Part shown: positions 10,358 through 18,045 of the stretch, piece after piece
How the letters are laid out: each line of letters begins with the position of its first letter
Numbering within the stretch: the stretch's first letter is position 1
Assembly (NCBI GenBank): GCA_003859965.1
Contig: RQYR01000005.1
Location: 62,001-126,000, forward strand
From: Comamonadaceae bacterium OH2545_COT-014
Lineage (GTDB): Bacteria > Pseudomonadota > Gammaproteobacteria > Burkholderiales > Burkholderiaceae_C
Reading direction: 5' to 3'
Length of the DNA: 64,000 nt
Program-made: the position numbers and the translations under genes
The notes under the pieces: generated by a model
What the model was told of the DNA's origin: nothing
What the model saw: only the letters and a program-made list of their open reading frames with translations
Databases searched by the model: none

Positions 10358-11245
10358 ATGGAACTGAACCAAGCCACCCTGGACACCCCCGCGCGCGATG
10401 CCGCCAGCATCGTCATGCTGCGTGACGGCCCGGCCGGCCTGCAAGTGCTGCTGGTGCGCCGCCATGCCAATGCCACCGACCTGGGCGGCGCCTGCGTTTT
10501 CCCCGGCGGCAAGGTGGATGCTGGCGACAGCGCCCCCGAGGCGCTGGCACGGCTGGATGTGGCCGCCGACGGGCTGCCCGCCCGCCTGGGCGAGCACGCG
10601 CTGGCCCCGCACGAAGCAGCCGCCTTCTTCGTGGCCGCCGCGCGGGAGGCGTTTGAAGAAGTGGGCCTGCTCTACACGCACCACGGCGGCCCGGCCGCCA
10701 CGGGCCTGGACGCCGCCGCCCGCGCCAGCCTGCTGGACGGCACACAGGCCTTTGCCGCCCTGCTGGCGCGCCAGGGGCTGACGCTGGACACGGCCGCGCT
10801 CGTGCCCTGGTCGCGCTGGATCACCCCGCGCCAGCCCGCCGTGATGACCCGGCGCTTCGATACCCGCTTTTTCCTCGCGGCCGCCCCCGCCGGGCAAACC
10901 CCGGTGGGTGACGATCACGAAGTGACCGAACTGCTCTGGCTCACCCCGCGCGAGGCGCTGGCCCGCTACCGCGACCATCTCATTGACCTGGCGCCGCCGC
11001 AAATCATCAGCCTTGCGCATCTGGCTCGCTACGCCAGCGCGGCCCAGGCGCTGCAAGACGCCCGCCAGCGCCCGCCGCCCCGCATTGCGCCCGAGCCTTT
11101 TCTGCACCACGGCGCGCGCGCCCTGAGCTACCCGGGCGACCCCTGCCACAGCGAAACCGGCCGCGCCCTGCCCACCCCCACCCGGCTGGTGTTCCAGAAC
11201 CGGCGCTTTCTGCCCGAAGAAGGCTTTGACGCCTTTTTTGCCTGA
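10358..11245 (+). CDS. Nudix hydrolase with interrupted Nudix box (NUDT19-like)
   Basis: This protein of about 295 residues is a Nudix hydrolase. The motif is split: the glycine part VFPGGKVDAGD is separated by some 35 residues from the catalytic helix AAREAFEEVGLLY, instead of the usual contiguous 23-residue box. Such an insertion is known in the NUDT19 group, which cleaves CoA derivatives; assigning that substrate here is inference. The middle region WSRWITPRQPAVMTRRFDTRFFL fits the same group. The ATG at 10358 is preferred over the one at 10349 because a CACAAT -10-like hexamer ends 7 bp before it. There is no ribosome site at either. Confidence 0.85.
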   Translation: MELNQATLDTPARDAASIVMLRDGPAGLQVLLVRRHANATDLGGACVFPGGKVDAGDSAPEALARLDVAADGLPARLGEHALAPHEAAAFFVAAAREAFEEVGLLYTHHGGPAATGLDAAARASLLDGTQAFAALLARQGLTLDTAALVPWSRWITPRQPAVMTRRFDTRFFLAAAPAGQTPVGDDHEVTELLWLTPREALARYRDHLIDLAPPQIISLAHLARYASAAQALQDARQRPPPRIAPEPFLHHGARALSYPGDPCHSETGRALPTPTRLVFQNRRFLPEEGFDAFFA

Positions 11246-11268
11246 GAGTCGTGGCGGCAGGTTTGCAT

Positions 11269-11330
11269 TGAAATACTGCCTTCAGGCACAACCCATCAAG
11301 AAAGTTTGCTATCTTTTTTGATATTTTGAC
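11269..11330 (-). repeat. family 2 AT-rich repeat, intergenic copy
   Basis: Read on the minus strand it has the GATATC/GATAGC-type AT hairpin, then GCCTGAAGGCAGTATTTCA, matching the end of the other copies. It fills most of the gap between the Nudix gene and the TolC-type gene. Confidence 0.65.
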
Positions 11331-11394
11331 GGCACGGCGCAAGGCGGCATGACAGAATGCCCCCTGTTTTTCATGCACGCTTCCACGCCCCGCC

Positions 11395-12753
11395 ATGCCT
11401 GCTTCTGCCCGCCCGTTTGCCGTTACTGCCGTCGCGGCCGCGCTGCTTGCCTTGACTGCCCTGGCCGCGCCGGCCGCGGCGCAATCGCTGGTGCAGCTGT
11501 ACGAAGCCGCGCACCAGCACGACGCCGCCTTGCAATCAGCCCGCGCCCAGATGGACGCCGCCCAGGCCCGCGCCGCCCAGGCCCGCGCCGGGTTGCTGCC
11601 GCAAGCGGGCCTGAACTTGGGCGCCAGCCGCACGCACAGCGACGTGAACCTGGGCGGCGCCGACCATGGCCGTGCGTTCGGCCAGTACCAGGCCGCGCTG
11701 GCGGCCTCGCAGCCGCTGTACCGGCCCGCCAGCCGCATCGCCTGGCAGCAGGGCAAGCACCTGGCCGAAGCAGCCCAGGCCCAGTGGACCGCCGCCGGGC
11801 AAGACCTGGTCGTGCGCGTGGCGCAAGCCTATTTCGACGTGCTGGCCGCCCAGGACGCTGTGACCCTGGCGCGCGCCCTCAAGGCCGCCGTGGCGCAGCA
11901 GCGCGAGGCGGCGCACCAGCACTTTGAAGCGGGCAACGCCACCATCACCGACAGCCGCGAGGCCGAGGCCCGGCACGACCTGGCCCATGCCCAGGAAGTG
12001 GCGGCCGACAACGAACTGCGCGTGGCCCGCCTGGCGCTGGAGCAGCTCACCGGCCGCAGCGGCGTGGCGCCCCGCCCGCTGGCCACCCCGGTGGCGCTGC
12101 CCGCGCCCCAGCCCGACAGCGCCGACGCCTGGGCCGCGCTGGCGGCCAGCGTTCACCCCGCGCTGCACCAGGCCCGCCTGGCGCTGGACGTGGCCCGCCT
12201 GGAAACCGACAAGGCCAAAACCGGCCACCTGCCCACGGTGGAGCTGCAAGCCAGCTACGCCTGGCAGCACTACCCTGACGGCAACCCCGCCATCAGCCCC
12301 GCGCCCTTTGCCCGCTACCGCGCACGCAACGCCACCCTTGGCGTGACGGTCAACGTGCCGCTGTTTGCCGGCTTTGCCGTGCAAAACCGCGTGCGCGAAA
12401 CCCTGTCGCTGCAAGACAAGGCCCGCGCGGATCTGGAAAACGCCGAACGCCAGGTCACCCAGGCCACCCGCGCCGCCTTTCATGGCGTGCAGTCGGCGCT
12501 GGCGCAGGTCAAGGCGCTGGAAGCGGCGGAACAAAGCAGCCTGACGGCGCTGGAAGCCAACCGCACGGGCTATGAAGTGGGCGTGCGCATCAATATCGAC
12601 GTGCTCAACGCCCAGAGCCAGCTCTACCAAACCCGGCGCGACCTGGCCCGCGCCCGCTACGCCGCGCTCACCGGCCTGCTGCGCCTCAAGCAAGCCAGCG
12701 GCACCCTGCAACCGCGCGATTTGCAGCCTATCAACGCGCTGCTGGCGCCCTGA
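11395..12753 (+). CDS. TolC-family outer-membrane channel protein
   Basis: A 452-residue TolC-type outer-membrane factor with a Sec signal peptide (cleavage after APAAAQ near residue 30). It has the duplicated coiled-coil layout: Ala/Gln-rich helices at 45-80 and 150-220, beta strands near LPTVELQASYAWQ and ATLGVTVNVPLFAG, and a second helical half with TGYEVGVRINIDVLNAQSQL. These trimers form the exit duct for type I secretion or efflux pumps. No adaptor or inner-membrane pump lies beside it, so its partners are unknown. The stop codon's last A is the first base of a family 1 repeat. Confidence 0.92.
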   Translation: MPASARPFAVTAVAAALLALTALAAPAAAQSLVQLYEAAHQHDAALQSARAQMDAAQARAAQARAGLLPQAGLNLGASRTHSDVNLGGADHGRAFGQYQAALAASQPLYRPASRIAWQQGKHLAEAAQAQWTAAGQDLVVRVAQAYFDVLAAQDAVTLARALKAAVAQQREAAHQHFEAGNATITDSREAEARHDLAHAQEVAADNELRVARLALEQLTGRSGVAPRPLATPVALPAPQPDSADAWAALAASVHPALHQARLALDVARLETDKAKTGHLPTVELQASYAWQHYPDGNPAISPAPFARYRARNATLGVTVNVPLFAGFAVQNRVRETLSLQDKARADLENAERQVTQATRAAFHGVQSALAQVKALEAAEQSSLTALEANRTGYEVGVRINIDVLNAQSQLYQTRRDLARARYAALTGLLRLKQASGTLQPRDLQPINALLAP

Positions 12754-12835
12754 GAACCTGTTCAAAGTCCCTGCGCGGCGGGCACGCCAGCGGATTGGGG
12801 CGGTCTGCGGCGTTGCAAAGCCTTGCCGGGCCATC
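12753..12835 (+). repeat. family 1 repeat, copy B (left half only)
   Basis: AGAACCTGTTCAAAGTC starts on the last A of the TolC-type stop codon. GCGGCGGGCA, AGCGGATTGGGGCGGTC and TGCGGCGTTGCAAAG follow as in the copy at 48125. The right half and right inverted repeat are missing; the sequence decays before the HIT gene. Confidence 0.7.
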
Positions 12836-12986
12836 AGCCCAGGCTGTGCCTCATGCAAAAGGCGGCGCCTTGCAGCGCATGGAAATCGCAGCCGTCAAAC
12901 ACCCCCCCGCCACCCGTCTTGCAGGCATGACAGATGGCTTGCCCGCCCCTTGCGCGCCTTGCCCGCCCTGCGCGCCGGAACTGGCC

Positions 12987-13448
12987 TCAAGCGCGGGCCG
13001 CCGGCTCGGCAGGCAGTGCCGCGCGCAGCCGGGCCGCATAGTCTTGCAGCACGGCCATGCCCGGTTCCTGGCGTGGCCAGATCAGGCCCACGCCATCGTC
13101 CTCATGGCGCGGCACCACGTGCAGGTGAACATGGCCCACCGTTTGCCCGCCCGCCGCGCCGTTGGCTTGCAGCAGGGTCAGGCCCGCCGGGGCAAAGGCG
13201 GCCTGCGCGGCCTGGGCAACGCGGTGGGCGGTGCGCATCATGGCGGCGGCTTCCCCGGGTGTCAGCTCCAGCAGGGTGGCTGCATGGCGCTTGGTGGCCA
13301 CCAGCACATGGCCGGGCGTGACCTGGCCGAGATCCATGAACGCCAGGGTGGTTTCATCTTCGTACACGCGCGCGGCCGGGATTTCCCCCGCCACCAGCCG
13401 GCAGAAGATGCACTGGCCAGGGGGCGAGGTGTCAACGAACATGGGCAT
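12987..13448 (-). CDS. HIT-family nucleotide hydrolase/transferase
   Basis: A 153-residue histidine-triad protein. The catalytic motif is GHVHLHVVPR (His-x-His-x-His) near residue 113, with an N-terminal CIFCRLVAGEIPAARVYEDE typical of HinT/HIT proteins, which hydrolyse nucleoside phosphoramidates or dinucleotides. Length and order match the family. Only one of the usual zinc ligands can be argued (CIFC). It converges with the TolC-type gene across a repeat fragment. Confidence 0.92.
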   Translation of the reverse strand: MPMFVDTSPPGQCIFCRLVAGEIPAARVYEDETTLAFMDLGQVTPGHVLVATKRHAATLLELTPGEAAAMMRTAHRVAQAAQAAFAPAGLTLLQANGAAGGQTVGHVHLHVVPRHEDDGVGLIWPRQEPGMAVLQDYAARLRAALPAEPAARA

Positions 13449-13555
13449 GGCGGTCTTTCGGCAAAGGCGGCAGAAAAAGGGGCAGTGTAGGCGCGCCGTG
13501 GCCGGTGGCTGGCCCGTGAATTCCCCAGTGTTTCGCCGGTTCCTGAAAGGCGGGG

Positions 13556-14125
13556 CTACCGGGCCAATGGCGTGAAAGCGGGCGCCAGCGGCGTGTCCGC
13601 CGGCATGGCTTGGCGTGGGGGCAGCGGCTCGGGCGTTGCGGGCGGGGGCGCGGCCGTGGCGGCGGCATCGCCCTGGGCGGCTTGCTTGCCGGGCTTGGGC
13701 ATCTCAAGCGTGGCGCGCTGCGCGCCGCCTTCGGTGGCGATGACCACCGCATGCGGGGCCACGGCGTGCACCACCCAGCCGTCCTGGATGGCGGCGCCCA
13801 CGCGGTAGGGCTTGGGGGGCTGGCCGTCCAGCGCCAGCAGGGCCGCGCCGCGGCCACCCTGCGTGACCACGCCGCGCAGGGCCAGGCGGCTGGCAATGGG
13901 CGGGGGCGGCGGCGCGGCCACCGGGGCCGCCGCCACGGCGCCCAGCGCGCGCGCCACGGCTTGCACATCGACCGGCGGCAAGCCAGCCGTGCCCGCCACG
14001 GGGGCAGGCGCGGGCGCGGGGGAGCTGCCGCGCAGCGCCCAGAACAAGGCGCTGCCCGCCGCCAGCGCCCACAGCGCGAAGGCGGCCGCGGCGGGGGCCA
14101 GGCGTTCAGGTGTCAGGCGCGGCAT
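13556..14125 (-). CDS. gspC: type II secretion system protein GspC-like
   Basis: A 189-residue bitopic inner-membrane protein: one transmembrane helix at 12-32 (AFALWALAAGSALFWAL), a Pro/Ala-rich spacer, then the homology-region domain (RLALRGVVTQGGRGAALLALDG, YRVGAAIQDGWVVHAV). GspC links the inner-membrane platform to the GspD secretin. The protein ends in a Pro-rich tail with no PDZ domain, so it is a short GspC. It is transcribed divergently from gspG across 109 bp, and no other platform gene is present. Confidence 0.8.
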   Translation of the reverse strand: MPRLTPERLAPAAAAFALWALAAGSALFWALRGSSPAPAPAPVAGTAGLPPVDVQAVARALGAVAAAPVAAPPPPPIASRLALRGVVTQGGRGAALLALDGQPPKPYRVGAAIQDGWVVHAVAPHAVVIATEGGAQRATLEMPKPGKQAAQGDAAATAAPPPATPEPLPPRQAMPADTPLAPAFTPLAR

Positions 14126-14234
14126 GGGCCAAGCTGGAGGAAAAGGGCAGGGCAGGGCGCGAGCATGCGCCGATTATCATTGACGCCGGTTTTTTCTCCG
14201 CACTTTGCCAAGCCCTCGGGGCGCTTTTTTTCCC

Positions 14235-14675
14235 ATGCCTTTGCTCTCCCGTTCTGCCCGCTGGCGGCGCGCTGCCGGCTTCACGCTGATTGAGCTGATG
14301 GTGGTGCTGGTCATCATCGGCGTGCTGGCCGCGCTGATTGTGCCCAATGTGCTGGACCGCACCGACGATGCCCGCGCCACCGCCGCCCGCACCGACGTGA
14401 ACAACCTCATGCAGGCGCTCAAGCTCTACAAGCTGGACAACCTGCGCTACCCCACCGCCGAGCAGGGCTTGCAGGCGCTGACGGCCCGCCCCAGCGCCCC
14501 GCCCGCGCCGCCCAACTGGCGCCCGTATCTCGACAAACTGCCCAATGACCCCTGGGGCCGCCCCTACCAGTACCTCAACCCCGGCGTGAAGGGCGAGGTG
14601 GACGTGATGAGCTTTGGCGCCGATGGCGCCAGCGGCGGCGAGGGCAAGGATGCCGATATCGGCAGCTGGCAGTAA
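14235..14675 (+). CDS. gspG: type II secretion major pseudopilin GspG
   Basis: GspG polymerises into the pseudopilus that pushes substrates through the secretin. The 146-residue precursor has a short basic leader, the prepilin peptidase site G|FTLIE, and the hydrophobic helix LMVVLVIIGVLAALIVPNVL. The globular domain has the GspG marks LYKLDNLRYPTAEQGLQAL and NDPWGRPYQYLNPG. The ATG at 14235 gives a leader of normal length; a TTG at 14205 would add ten residues. It is first in a gspGHIJK run. Confidence 0.95.
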   Translation: MPLLSRSARWRRAAGFTLIELMVVLVIIGVLAALIVPNVLDRTDDARATAARTDVNNLMQALKLYKLDNLRYPTAEQGLQALTARPSAPPAPPNWRPYLDKLPNDPWGRPYQYLNPGVKGEVDVMSFGADGASGGEGKDADIGSWQ

Positions 14676-14729
14676 CAGAGGCCTTGGCCGCACTACGGCG
14701 CGCGCCTTTGCAGCGTGCCTGCGGCCAGA

Positions 14730-14790
14730 TTGCTCCTGATTTTGTAGCTGCTTGCGCCGCATCCATGGGCCATCAAGCCGTTTTTCATGC
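14730..14790 (+). repeat. family 2 AT-rich repeat containing the gspH start codon
   Basis: GCTCCTGATTTTGTAGC (14732-14748), then TGCTTGCGC, then ATGGGCCATCAAGCC and GTTTTTCATGC, matching the consensus closely. The gspH ATG at 14765 lies inside it, and the element codes for the first nine residues of the leader. Confidence 0.7.
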
Positions 14791-15220
14791 ACGCCCCCCG
14801 CGTGGCTTCACCCTGCTGGAGCTGATGGTGGTGGTCAGCATCATCGCGCTGGGCACGGCGCTGGCGGGGCTGGCGCTGCGCGACGGCGGCCAGGCCGCGC
14901 TGGAGCGCGACGCGGCGCGGCTGGCGGCGCTGTTCGAGTCGGCCCGCGCGCTCTCGCGCGCCAGCGGCGTGCCGGTGCGCTGGCGGCCCACGGCCGAAGG
15001 CTTTGCGTTCGACGGCCTGCCGCCCACGGCCACGCCGCTGCCCACGCAGTGGCTGGATGCCGGCACCGCCGTGCAAGGCAACGCCCCCGTGCTGCTGGGG
15101 CCAGACCCCATCATCGCCCCCCAGGCCGTGGTGCTGCACCGGCGCGGCAGCGCCGGCTTGCCACTGCGTGTGGCCACCGACGGGCTGCGCCCTTTCAGTG
15201 TGGGCGCGGTCACGCCATGA
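14765..15220 (+). CDS. gspH: type II secretion minor pseudopilin GspH
   Basis: A 151-residue pseudopilin: leader MGHQAVFHARPPRG, cleavage before FTLLE, and hydrophobic helix LMVVVSIIALGTALAGLAL. The soluble domain has RDAARLAALFESARALSRAS and GVPVRWRPTAEGFAF, as in GspH. It belongs to the tip complex of the pseudopilus. The ATG at 14765 gives a 14-residue leader; an in-frame TTG at 14684 would give 41. The start codon and most of the leader are encoded by a family 2 repeat. Its stop overlaps the gspI start (ATGA). Confidence 0.9.
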   Translation: MGHQAVFHARPPRGFTLLELMVVVSIIALGTALAGLALRDGGQAALERDAARLAALFESARALSRASGVPVRWRPTAEGFAFDGLPPTATPLPTQWLDAGTAVQGNAPVLLGPDPIIAPQAVVLHRRGSAGLPLRVATDGLRPFSVGAVTP

Positions 15221-15723
15221 GGGCCGCCGTGCCATCCGCCATGCCGCCGTTTGCTATCAAAAAAGAAGCTGCTTGGGCAGAATGGGTGGGCCGCAAGGCC
15301 GTTTTTGCTTGCAAATGCCCTGCTTGCAGTCGCACTGCCTTCAATCGCCCTGCCTGCAATCGTTCTGGGGCGGGCCAGGGCGGCTTCACCCTGATCGAAG
15401 TCATGGTGGCGCTGGCCATCACCGCCATCGCGCTGGTAGCCGGGCTGAAAGCCGCCGCTGCGCTGGCCGACAACGCCGCGCGGCAAGACCGCGTGCTGCT
15501 GGCGCAGGTGTGCGCGGAAAACGCGCTCATCGAACTCAAGCTCACCCGCCAGCTGCCCGGCGTGGGCGACAGCACCCTGTCCTGCACGCAGGGCGGGCGC
15601 GCATTCGAAGTCACGCGCAGCGTGCGCCCCACGCCCAACCCCAACTTCCGCCGCGTCGAAGCCATCGTGCGGCAAGACGCCGTGCAGGTGGTGCAAGTCA
15701 CCACCCTCATCGGGCGTTATTGA
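15217..15723 (+). CDS. gspI: type II secretion minor pseudopilin GspI
   Basis: A 168-residue pseudopilin with cleavage site G|FTLIE at 56/57, helix VMVALAITAIALVAGLKAA, and the GspI-typical QVCAENALIELKL. GspI nucleates the tip complex with GspJ and GspK. The leader is very long: 56 residues from the ATG coupled to the gspH stop, 48 from the ATG at 15241, or 33 from a GTG at 15286. No shorter start exists. The leader includes a family 2 repeat and a Cys-rich stretch (CKCPACSRTAFNRPACN) coded by an imperfect CTGCxxCAATCG repeat. Confidence 0.9.
   Translation: MRAAVPSAMPPFAIKKEAAWAEWVGRKAVFACKCPACSRTAFNRPACNRSGAGQGGFTLIEVMVALAITAIALVAGLKAAAALADNAARQDRVLLAQVCAENALIELKLTRQLPGVGDSTLSCTQGGRAFEVTRSVRPTPNPNFRRVEAIVRQDAVQVVQVTTLIGRY
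15251..15312 (+). repeat. family 2 AT-rich repeat inside the gspI leader
   Basis: TTGCTATCAAAAAAGAAGCTG, then GGGTGGGCCGCAAGGCC and GTTTTTGC. It is in frame and codes for about residues 12-32 of the GspI precursor, all upstream of the prepilin cleavage site. Confidence 0.7.
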
Positions 15724-15740
15724 GCCAGCCGGGGCCGCCC

Positions 15741-16682
15741 ATGCACCGTCCGCCGTGCCTGCTACGCCGCCACTTGGCGCGTCATCGCGTGCGCCCCTGC
15801 GCCCCCCGCGCCTCCCGCCTCCCCCGTCCCGCGCGCGGCTTTACTCTGGTGGAAGTGCTGGTGGCCCTGACCATCATGGCCGTCATGGCCGGGCTGAGCT
15901 GGCGCGCCATTGACGGCATGGCCCGCGCGCAGGCGCACACCCGCCAACATGCCGACGGCGTGCTGGCCCTGCAAGCCGGGCTGGCCCAGTGGCGGGCCGA
16001 TCTGGACGCGCTGGCCATCTGGCGGCAGGCGCCTGCGCTGCCGCCGCCCCAGCAGCGCGTGCCGCCCCCCGGCACGCCGCCAGGGCAGGCGCCCGATGCC
16101 GCCGCCACGCTGGCCGCCCGCAGCCTGGCGTGGGACGGCCGCGTGCTGCGGCTGACACGCACCGCCAGCGTGCCCCTGCCCGTGCCCGCATCCTTGCCTG
16201 GCGCCGCCCCGCCGCCCGTGCGCGCGGCGCCGCTGCGCCTGGCGGGCGAGGCCGCGCCACCCGGCGCCGCCTTGCCCCTGCCCGCCAGCGCCCTGCACGT
16301 GGTGGCGTGGACACGCAGCCCCGCCGGCCAGTGGTGGCGCTGGCAATCCCCCCCCTTGCACACCTGGGGCGACTGGGCCAGCGCCTGGGACAGCGCCCTG
16401 CGCTGGGGCCAGACCGCCGATACGCCCGGCGCCGCCACAGCCAGCGGCGGCCAGGCCGTGCCCGTGGCCGCCGTGCTGGACTGGCAGCTGCACTACTTTC
16501 TGGGCAACGCCTGGTTCAACCCCTTGTCCAGCACCGCCCAAGGCGCCAGCCAGCGCGACATGCAGCGCCTGCCCGAAGCCGTGCGCCTGCACCTCACGCT
16601 CGCGCCCGGCCAGGCCATCAGCGGCCCGCTGGTGCTGGACTGGGTTTCGCCCCACTTCACCCCCGTGGGAGATCAGTCATGA
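15741..16682 (+). CDS. gspJ: type II secretion minor pseudopilin GspJ
   Basis: A 313-residue precursor with an Arg/Pro-rich leader of about 32 residues, cleavage site G|FTLVE and helix VLVALTIMAVMAGLSWRAIDGM. The GspJ-type body includes LALQAGLAQWRADLDAL and, near the end, RLPEAVRLHLTLA. It is longer than usual (about 200-240) because of Pro/Ala-rich insertions around 110-190. GspJ binds GspI and GspK in the tip complex. The stop overlaps the gspK start (ATGA), so translation is probably coupled. Confidence 0.9.
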   Translation: MHRPPCLLRRHLARHRVRPCAPRASRLPRPARGFTLVEVLVALTIMAVMAGLSWRAIDGMARAQAHTRQHADGVLALQAGLAQWRADLDALAIWRQAPALPPPQQRVPPPGTPPGQAPDAAATLAARSLAWDGRVLRLTRTASVPLPVPASLPGAAPPPVRAAPLRLAGEAAPPGAALPLPASALHVVAWTRSPAGQWWRWQSPPLHTWGDWASAWDSALRWGQTADTPGAATASGGQAVPVAAVLDWQLHYFLGNAWFNPLSSTAQGASQRDMQRLPEAVRLHLTLAPGQAISGPLVLDWVSPHFTPVGDQS

Positions 16683-17722
16683 ACGGCCCGCGCTGCGGCG
16701 GCAGGGCCGCCCGCCCGTGGCCCGGCGGCCCGCGTCAAGCCGCCCGCGCGCGCCATGCGCACCGTGGCGCGGCGCTGCTGGCCGCCATGCTCACCGTGGC
16801 GCTGGTGGCCACGCTGGCCGCCGCCGCGCTGTGGCAGCAATGGCGCGGCGTGGAGGTGGAAGCGGCCGAGCGCACCCGCGTGCAATCCAGCTGGCTGCTG
16901 GGCGGCGCGCTGGACTGGGGCCGCCTCATCCTGCGCGTGGACAGCGATTTGCAAATGGATCACCTGGGCGAACCCTGGGCCGTGCCGCTGGCCGAAGCGC
17001 GCCTGTCCACCTTTCTCACCGCCGGGGCTGACACCACCGACCTGGGGCGCGACGCCTTTCTCTCCGGCGGCATCGCCGACTTGCAGGCCCGCATGAACCT
17101 GCGCCACCTGGCGCCCGCGCCCGGCGCCGACCCGCGCCTGACGCTGGAAAACTACCTGCGCTTCGAGCGCCTGTTCGACCTGCTCGGCCTGCCCGCCACC
17201 GAACTGCGCGCCCTGGCCGACCACCTGGCCGCCGCCCAGGCCGCCCTGCACGAAGCGCCGCAGGGCCAGGCGGCGCTGGCCGCGCCCATGCCGCTGCACC
17301 CCGGCCAGCTGGGCTGGCTGGGCGTGTCACCCGCCACGCAGGCCGCGCTGGCGCCTTACATCACCGTGCTGCCGCAGCCCACGCACATCAACCTCAACAC
17401 CGCCAGCGCCCCCGTCATCCACGCCGTCACCGGCATTGACCTGGCCAGCGCCGAACGCCTGGTGGCCGCCCGCGCCAGCCAGCCCTTCAAAAGCCTCACC
17501 CACGCTGCTGACGCCGCGGGCGCTGCGCGCACCCTGCTGCTGGCCTGCCCGCCCCAGTGGTGCGACGTGCGCTCCAGCTTCTTCGAAGTGCGCGGCCGCC
17601 TGCGCCTGGACGACGTGGCACTGGAAGAAATTGCCGCCGTGCAGCGCGGCGCCGGGCGCTATCCGCCCGTCATCCCCCTGTGGCGGCTGCGCGTGCCGCT
17701 GAGCCTGCCCGCGGGTGACTAA
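16679..17722 (+). CDS. gspK: type II secretion minor pseudopilin GspK
   Basis: A 347-residue GspK, the large cap of the pseudopilus tip. After a basic Arg/His-rich leader comes RGAALLAAMLTVALVATLAAA, the pilin helix. The prepilin site is of the GspK type, without the FTLIE signature. The body has RMNLRHL, a helical insertion, and the GspK mark THINLNTASAPVIHAVTGI with a helix-hairpin-helix-like follow-on (LASAERLVAARASQPFKSL). No gspL or gspM follows; the next gene is unrelated. Confidence 0.92.
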   Translation: MNGPRCGGRAARPWPGGPRQAARARHAHRGAALLAAMLTVALVATLAAAALWQQWRGVEVEAAERTRVQSSWLLGGALDWGRLILRVDSDLQMDHLGEPWAVPLAEARLSTFLTAGADTTDLGRDAFLSGGIADLQARMNLRHLAPAPGADPRLTLENYLRFERLFDLLGLPATELRALADHLAAAQAALHEAPQGQAALAAPMPLHPGQLGWLGVSPATQAALAPYITVLPQPTHINLNTASAPVIHAVTGIDLASAERLVAARASQPFKSLTHAADAAGAARTLLLACPPQWCDVRSSFFEVRGRLRLDDVALEEIAAVQRGAGRYPPVIPLWRLRVPLSLPAGD

Positions 17723-17857
17723 GGGGCGGCTGGCGCGCGTTTCCCGCCTGCGCGGTGCCGCAAGGCCCGCACTGCCCAGGCGCGCTGTGCCGCGTGCGAC
17801 ACCGGGCGTTGGCGCCAGGGGCGCCATGCATCCGCTGCCAGGCACATCAGCGGACCT

Positions 17858-17918
17858 GCTTTTCAAAAACAATAGCGAACAAGCCTTGCACATCAAGCCT
17901 GCAAGGCGTTTTTGAAGC
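17858..17918 (+). repeat. family 2 AT-rich repeat in the gap after gspK
   Basis: TTTTCAAAAACAATAGC, then AAGCCTTGCACATCAAGCC and GCAAGGCGTTTTTGAAGC. It is the only structure seen in the 323-bp stretch 17723-18045 besides the ribosome site of the next gene. The CAAGCCTTGC / GCAAGGC pairing with the T-run could act as a terminator after gspK. Confidence 0.65.
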
Positions 17919-18045
17919 CCGCCTCGGGCTGGCGTTCCTGCCGGAGCCAAGCGCCTGCTGGCCAGCGGGCTATGCTGCGGCGTGGCGTGCCGCTTTTGGC
18001 AAGCGGTCATGCACATCCCCTAAACCACAACGCTCAGGAGACACC

